Assembly: GCF_049472675.1 (NCBI RefSeq)
Contig: NZ_JAPNXM010000007.1
Coordinates: 41,240-105,239, forward strand
Length of the DNA: 64,000 nt
Reading direction: 5' to 3'
Source: Deferribacter thermophilus
GTDB taxonomy: Bacteria > Chrysiogenota > Deferribacteres > Deferribacterales > Deferribacteraceae
Shown: one piece after another, positions 61,612 through 64,000 of the stretch
Position numbering within the stretch: position 1 is the first letter of the stretch
How the letters are laid out: the number at the start of each line of letters is the position of its first letter
Notes under the pieces: model-generated
The model's input: the letters and a program-made list of their open reading frames with translations, nothing else
Told to the model about the DNA's origin: nothing
Database searches by the model: none
Program-made: the position numbers and the translations under genes

Positions 61612-62662
61612 TTATTACCTCATTCATAGTTATCAATGATACACTTTTTAAAGAAATTTTTATATTTTCATCTTCTCTAATATTTAATTTATTAAAAGCA
61701 TGTTCAGGTAGCTTTATAAATATAGACCCGAGTTTATTATGCTCAACTTTTAATTCACAAAATCCACTTAACTTTTTAATCCATCTAACAACCACTTCAA
61801 GTTGGTTTTCTTTTTCTTCTTTTGCATCCCTTCTAACAATCATTACATTTTCTGGTCTTATACCCACAAATTTTATACCATTTTGAATATTCTTTGTAAA
61901 AAGTCTTTCATTATTCACTATCAAATAATTATCCTCGATACCCTCAACTTTCCATAAATTTTTAAAATTTAATAATTTTGCAGTCTCAACATATTGCGGT
62001 TTATTAAAAATCTTAGCTTTTTCTCCATACTCAATCACCACTCCATCTTTAATTATAACAACATCTTCACCAAGAAGATAGGCATCATCAATATCGTGAG
62101 TTATAAAAATTGCTGGTTTATCTATTTGCTTCAATAAAATATCAATAACTTCTATTAATCTCTCTTTTATTGGCTTATCAAGTGAAGAAAAAGGTTCATC
62201 AAACAACAAAATATTTGGGTTTATCATCAATGCCCTTGCTATTGCCACTCTTTGCTTTTGTCCACCTGATAAAATTGAAGGATATTTATTTAAATAATCT
62301 TCTATTTCAAGCGTATTGATGAGAAAATTAAAAAGTGTTTTATCTAACTTTATTTTACTTACTTTTAGACCATACAAAACATTTTCTAAAACTGTTAAGT
62401 GAGGAAATAAAGTGTACTCTTGGGGGATATACCCTACTCTCCTCTTATCGATAGGTAAATTTATCTCACCTTTTTTAAAAAAAGTAACTCCATTTATATT
62501 TATAAAACCTTCATCAGGGGGATAAAATCCAGCAATCATTTTTACAAGATTAGATTTACCAGCTCCACTGTGGCCAAAAATCACTAATTTTTTTTTCTCT
62601 GATTTAAAAAAATATCTAAATCTCTTATTTTTAAAAAATTTGGTTATATTTATTTCAATCAA
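61604..62662 (-). CDS. Molybdate-type ABC transporter ATPase
   Basis: 352 residues. Walker A FGHSGAGKSNLVK (Asn where Thr is usual after Ser), Q-loop YIPQEYTLFPHLTV, signature LSGGQKQRVAIARAL, Walker B ILLFDEPFSSLD, H-loop ITHDIDDAY. The C-terminal 100 residues form a TOBE-like domain (FVGIRPENVMIV, VVVRWIKKLSGF) as in ModC/WtpC. The start is TTG 62662 after GAGG. First gene of the operon, directly behind the structured leader. Confidence 0.9.
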   Translation of the reverse strand: MIEINITKFFKNKRFRYFFKSEKKKLVIFGHSGAGKSNLVKMIAGFYPPDEGFININGVTFFKKGEINLPIDKRRVGYIPQEYTLFPHLTVLENVLYGLKVSKIKLDKTLFNFLINTLEIEDYLNKYPSILSGGQKQRVAIARALMINPNILLFDEPFSSLDKPIKERLIEVIDILLKQIDKPAIFITHDIDDAYLLGEDVVIIKDGVVIEYGEKAKIFNKPQYVETAKLLNFKNLWKVEGIEDNYLIVNNERLFTKNIQNGIKFVGIRPENVMIVRRDAKEEKENQLEVVVRWIKKLSGFCELKVEHNKLGSIFIKLPEHAFNKLNIREDENIKISLKSVSLITMNEVIND

Positions 62663-62682
62663 CTTTACCTCTTTCTAAATTT

Positions 62683-62716
62683 AAAAAAGCCCGGCTACTC
62701 CCACGGATAACCGGCC
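62683..62716 (-). terminator. Terminator at the end of the mod leader
   Basis: On the minus strand CCGGTTA pairs with TAGCCGG (one G-U) around a 10-base loop, followed by CTTTTTT, 20 bases before the TTG start. Confidence 0.75.
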
Positions 62717-62842
62717 TTTATATAACCAGTTTCTCCTTTCCAAGTCGGGAGGCATAAGCGTTTCCACTTATACCCTGGGGGCTATGCCCAGCCGGCACAT
62801 AAACCATAGTTATTAACCTTAGGTTTATGTGCTCGGAGAAAT
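62717..62842 (-). ncRNA. Candidate Moco-type riboswitch leader of the mod operon
   Basis: The predicted transcript begins near 62842. It first forms an 11-bp hairpin (GCACATAAACC/GGTTTATGTGC, 62831-62797). Then follow a GC-rich segment (CGGCTGGGCATAGCCCCCAG), a stem closed by a GAAA tetraloop (ATAAGTG-GAAA-CGCTTAT) and CCTCC...GGAG pairing, ending at GGCCGG, which overlaps the terminator arm. A GNRA loop, multi-stem layout and position before a molybdate transporter and moeA fit the Moco (or tungsten-cofactor) riboswitch class. I could not align it to the consensus, so the class is inferred. Confidence 0.55.
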
Positions 62843-62846
62843 CTTT

Positions 62847-62874
62847 TTTATATAATAATCTTACTTACCGTCAA
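62847..62874 (-). promoter_or_regulatory. Candidate promoter of the mod operon
   Basis: TTGACG, 16-base spacer and TATAAA on the minus strand. The -35 box overlaps the last codons of the LysM lipoprotein gene. Confidence 0.6.
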
Positions 62875-63682
62875 ATAGTGACCAAGGACCTCTGTTTTTA
62901 GCAAAGTTTATAGCATCATATTTCTCTTCGCTAGTAAAATTCTTCTTAATCTTAAATACTTGTCCAGGATAAATTAAATCTGGATCCTTGATTAAATCTT
63001 TGTTTGTCCAGTAAATTAATGGCCACATAAATGGATTCATGTATTTTAATTCAGAGATTTTCCACAAACAATCACCTTTTACAACAGTGTAAATTTCAAC
63101 TTTAGCAACTTCCTCTTTTTCAAGAGATTTTTTCATCTCTTCAGCTTTAGCAATAGCAATTTTTTCTTTCATATTATTTATATCACTTTCAAGTTTAGAA
63201 ATAAGTAAGTTTAACTCTGCAGGCTTGCAATCATCCAATGCCTTGCGAGCCTTAGCATATAGCTTCTCAGCTTCTGAATAAGCATCAGGATCATACCTTA
63301 TACCATCCTCTTTGATAGAATCTAACTCATTTCTTAATTCATTAAGTTTTTTCTCTAGTTTATTAATAGCCTCTTTTCTTTGCAAAGCTACCTTTTTAGC
63401 CTTTTCAGCTTTGATTTTAGCCTCTTCTAACTTACCTTCAGCTCTATCATAATATTTCTTTCTAAAAACATAATTTTTTGCATTTTCCATCTCTCTTTCA
63501 GCCTCAATAAAGGACTTTTTAGCTTCGTCATATTCTTTTGGTGCACATTTATCAGCATCAACTTTTAAAGCGTCATGGATAGAGTTTTGCGCATCAGAAT
63601 ATTTTTTTACTGGTGGTTTTGCACATGCAAACAAAAGCACTGAAGTAATTAACATCAAAAGAAAAATTTTGAAATACCTCAT
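62861..63682 (-). CDS. LysM-domain lipoprotein with DUF4398-like coiled coil
   Basis: About 273 residues. Signal peptide with lipobox (SVLLFAC|A). Residues 25-190 are charged helices (QNSIHDALKVDADKCAPKEYDEAKKSFIEAE in parts) like DUF4398; residues 200-250 are a LysM domain (YTVVKGDCLWKISELKYMNPFMWPLIYWTNKDLI...DLIYPGQVFKI) that binds peptidoglycan. It should bridge outer membrane and wall. ATG 63682 follows AGGAGG; a longer frame to 63748 lies over the promoter. Confidence 0.85.
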   Translation of the reverse strand: MRYFKIFLLMLITSVLLFACAKPPVKKYSDAQNSIHDALKVDADKCAPKEYDEAKKSFIEAEREMENAKNYVFRKKYYDRAEGKLEEAKIKAEKAKKVALQRKEAINKLEKKLNELRNELDSIKEDGIRYDPDAYSEAEKLYAKARKALDDCKPAELNLLISKLESDINNMKEKIAIAKAEEMKKSLEKEEVAKVEIYTVVKGDCLWKISELKYMNPFMWPLIYWTNKDLIKDPDLIYPGQVFKIKKNFTSEEKYDAINFAKNRGPWSLFDGK

Positions 63683-63707
63683 AATTGCATCCTCCTGTTT
63701 TTTTTCA

Positions 63708-63736
63708 ATATTAACATATAAGATATTTTTTGTCAA
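63708..63736 (-). promoter_or_regulatory. Promoter of the LysM lipoprotein gene
   Basis: Perfect TTGACA, 17-base spacer, TAATAT, ending about 25 bases before the ATG with AGGAGG in between. Confidence 0.65.
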
Positions 63737-63782
63737 ACATCTATTCATTCAAATTATTTGACATTACAACAAGAATATAATA

Positions 63783-64000
63783 AGGGTGTTGCACAGTAAA
63801 ATTTATATAACATATTGATATTTAATCTATTTTCTGCTAAATTATGCTTAATTTTTAATAATAAGGGGGGTAATTATGCCTTCAAAAGAGATAAAAGGGA
63901 TGACAGTATCAGACATAGCAGCACAAGATAAATTATCAAAACAAAAACGTAATAGATTAAGGTTTTTAAATGATTTAATAAACTTTTCAAAGATAGAGAA
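63783..64000 (+). mobile_element. Left end of an insertion sequence (cut by window edge)
   Basis: Starts with AGGGTGTTGCACAGTAAA, matching the terminal repeats of the two MITEs, followed by about 90 bp of AT-rich sequence and a transposase-like frame. The right end is outside the window. Confidence 0.65.
63876..64000 (+). CDS. Transposase N-terminus (partial)
   Basis: ATG 63876 follows AAGGGGGG at a good spacing; 41 codons are visible before the edge. The peptide begins MPSKEIKGMTVSDIAAQDKL and continues with KQKRNRLRFLNDLINFSKIE, a short basic helix plus the LNDLINFSKIE stretch that recalls the start of IS5-type transposases. The family is inferred mainly from the terminal repeat and position; the catalytic part is not visible. 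Confidence 0.55.
   Translation, partial: MPSKEIKGMTVSDIAAQDKLSKQKRNRLRFLNDLINFSKIE

Noticed and set aside
62717..62842. Cobalamin riboswitch before the mod operon
   Set aside because: The B12 box (GCCACTG) and the other conserved segments are absent, and the downstream genes are for molybdate.
1..64000. tRNA, rRNA or CRISPR loci
   Set aside because: Intergenic gaps were read on both strands for cloverleaf or repeat-spacer patterns; none was found.

Overview
This is a low-GC (roughly 30-33 % by eye) Gram-negative chromosome segment. It carries lipoproteins with clear lipoboxes, periplasmic and outer-membrane-type proteins, type IV pilus minor pilins with PilY1, a haem-c chemoreceptor, a ferredoxin-like-domain DAHP synthase and molybdate uptake. 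This mix and the AT-rich codon use fit a Deferribacteres-like (Deferribacter/Calditerrivibrio/Flexistipes-type) anaerobe. That placement is inference; no rRNA gene is present to confirm it.

Layout. 0.1-6.3 kb, minus strand: an envelope cluster (CsgG-like lipoprotein, TPR/SLH lipoprotein, two LPP20/FlgT-type proteins, SpoIID/LytB protein) running into fbp. 6.4-9.2 kb: small enzymes, a 5'-damaged prmA-like gene, asd, and a MITE. 9.2-15.8 kb, mainly minus: MBL hydrolase-dtd-murJ, an HU/IHF gene, and yicC-gmk-rpoZ-coaBC-udg. 15.9-23.1 kb: slipin-queH-DUF2905, csp, elbB, sirtuin, flavin reductase, MATE-like exporter, and a two-component pair. 23.15-23.30 kb: a second MITE. 23.4-29.6 kb: pilY1 and four minor pilin genes. 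29.7-38.8 kb, plus: serA, yjbQ, nfi, a degenerate acyl-CoA synthetase, CBS protein, DUF169, cytochrome b5/DUF2231 fusion, mini-ferritin, cNMP-binding regulator and FapA. 38.8-43.1 kb, minus: haem-c MCP, frameshifted hemerythrin, panBCD. 43.3-49.6 kb, plus: pyrR-pyrB-pyrC, OppF-like ATPase, cysS, sugar epimerase. 49.7-57.2 kb, minus: frameshifted EAL-HDOD gene, NtrC-type regulator, PAS kinase, large TPR protein, DAHP synthase. 57.4-62.7 kb, minus: ferritin, radical SAM protein, moeA, molybdate ABC transporter. 62.9-64 kb: LysM lipoprotein and the start of an insertion sequence whose ends match the two MITEs.

The most notable content is regulatory RNA. Four biosynthetic or transport operons have terminator-containing leaders. 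The DAHP synthase gene is preceded by a 36-codon peptide whose end is almost all Phe/Tyr, followed by mutually exclusive antiterminator and terminator stems. pyrR is preceded by a 29-codon PyrL-like peptide that reads through a terminator. panB has a double-bulged-A hairpin like the pan motif. The molybdate operon has a long structured leader, probably a Moco-type riboswitch.

Three minus-strand genes (hemerythrin, EAL-HDOD, prmA-like) are interrupted at poly-A tracts. These are either pseudogenes, slippage sites or homopolymer sequencing errors. No tRNA, rRNA, CRISPR array or prophage was recognised.
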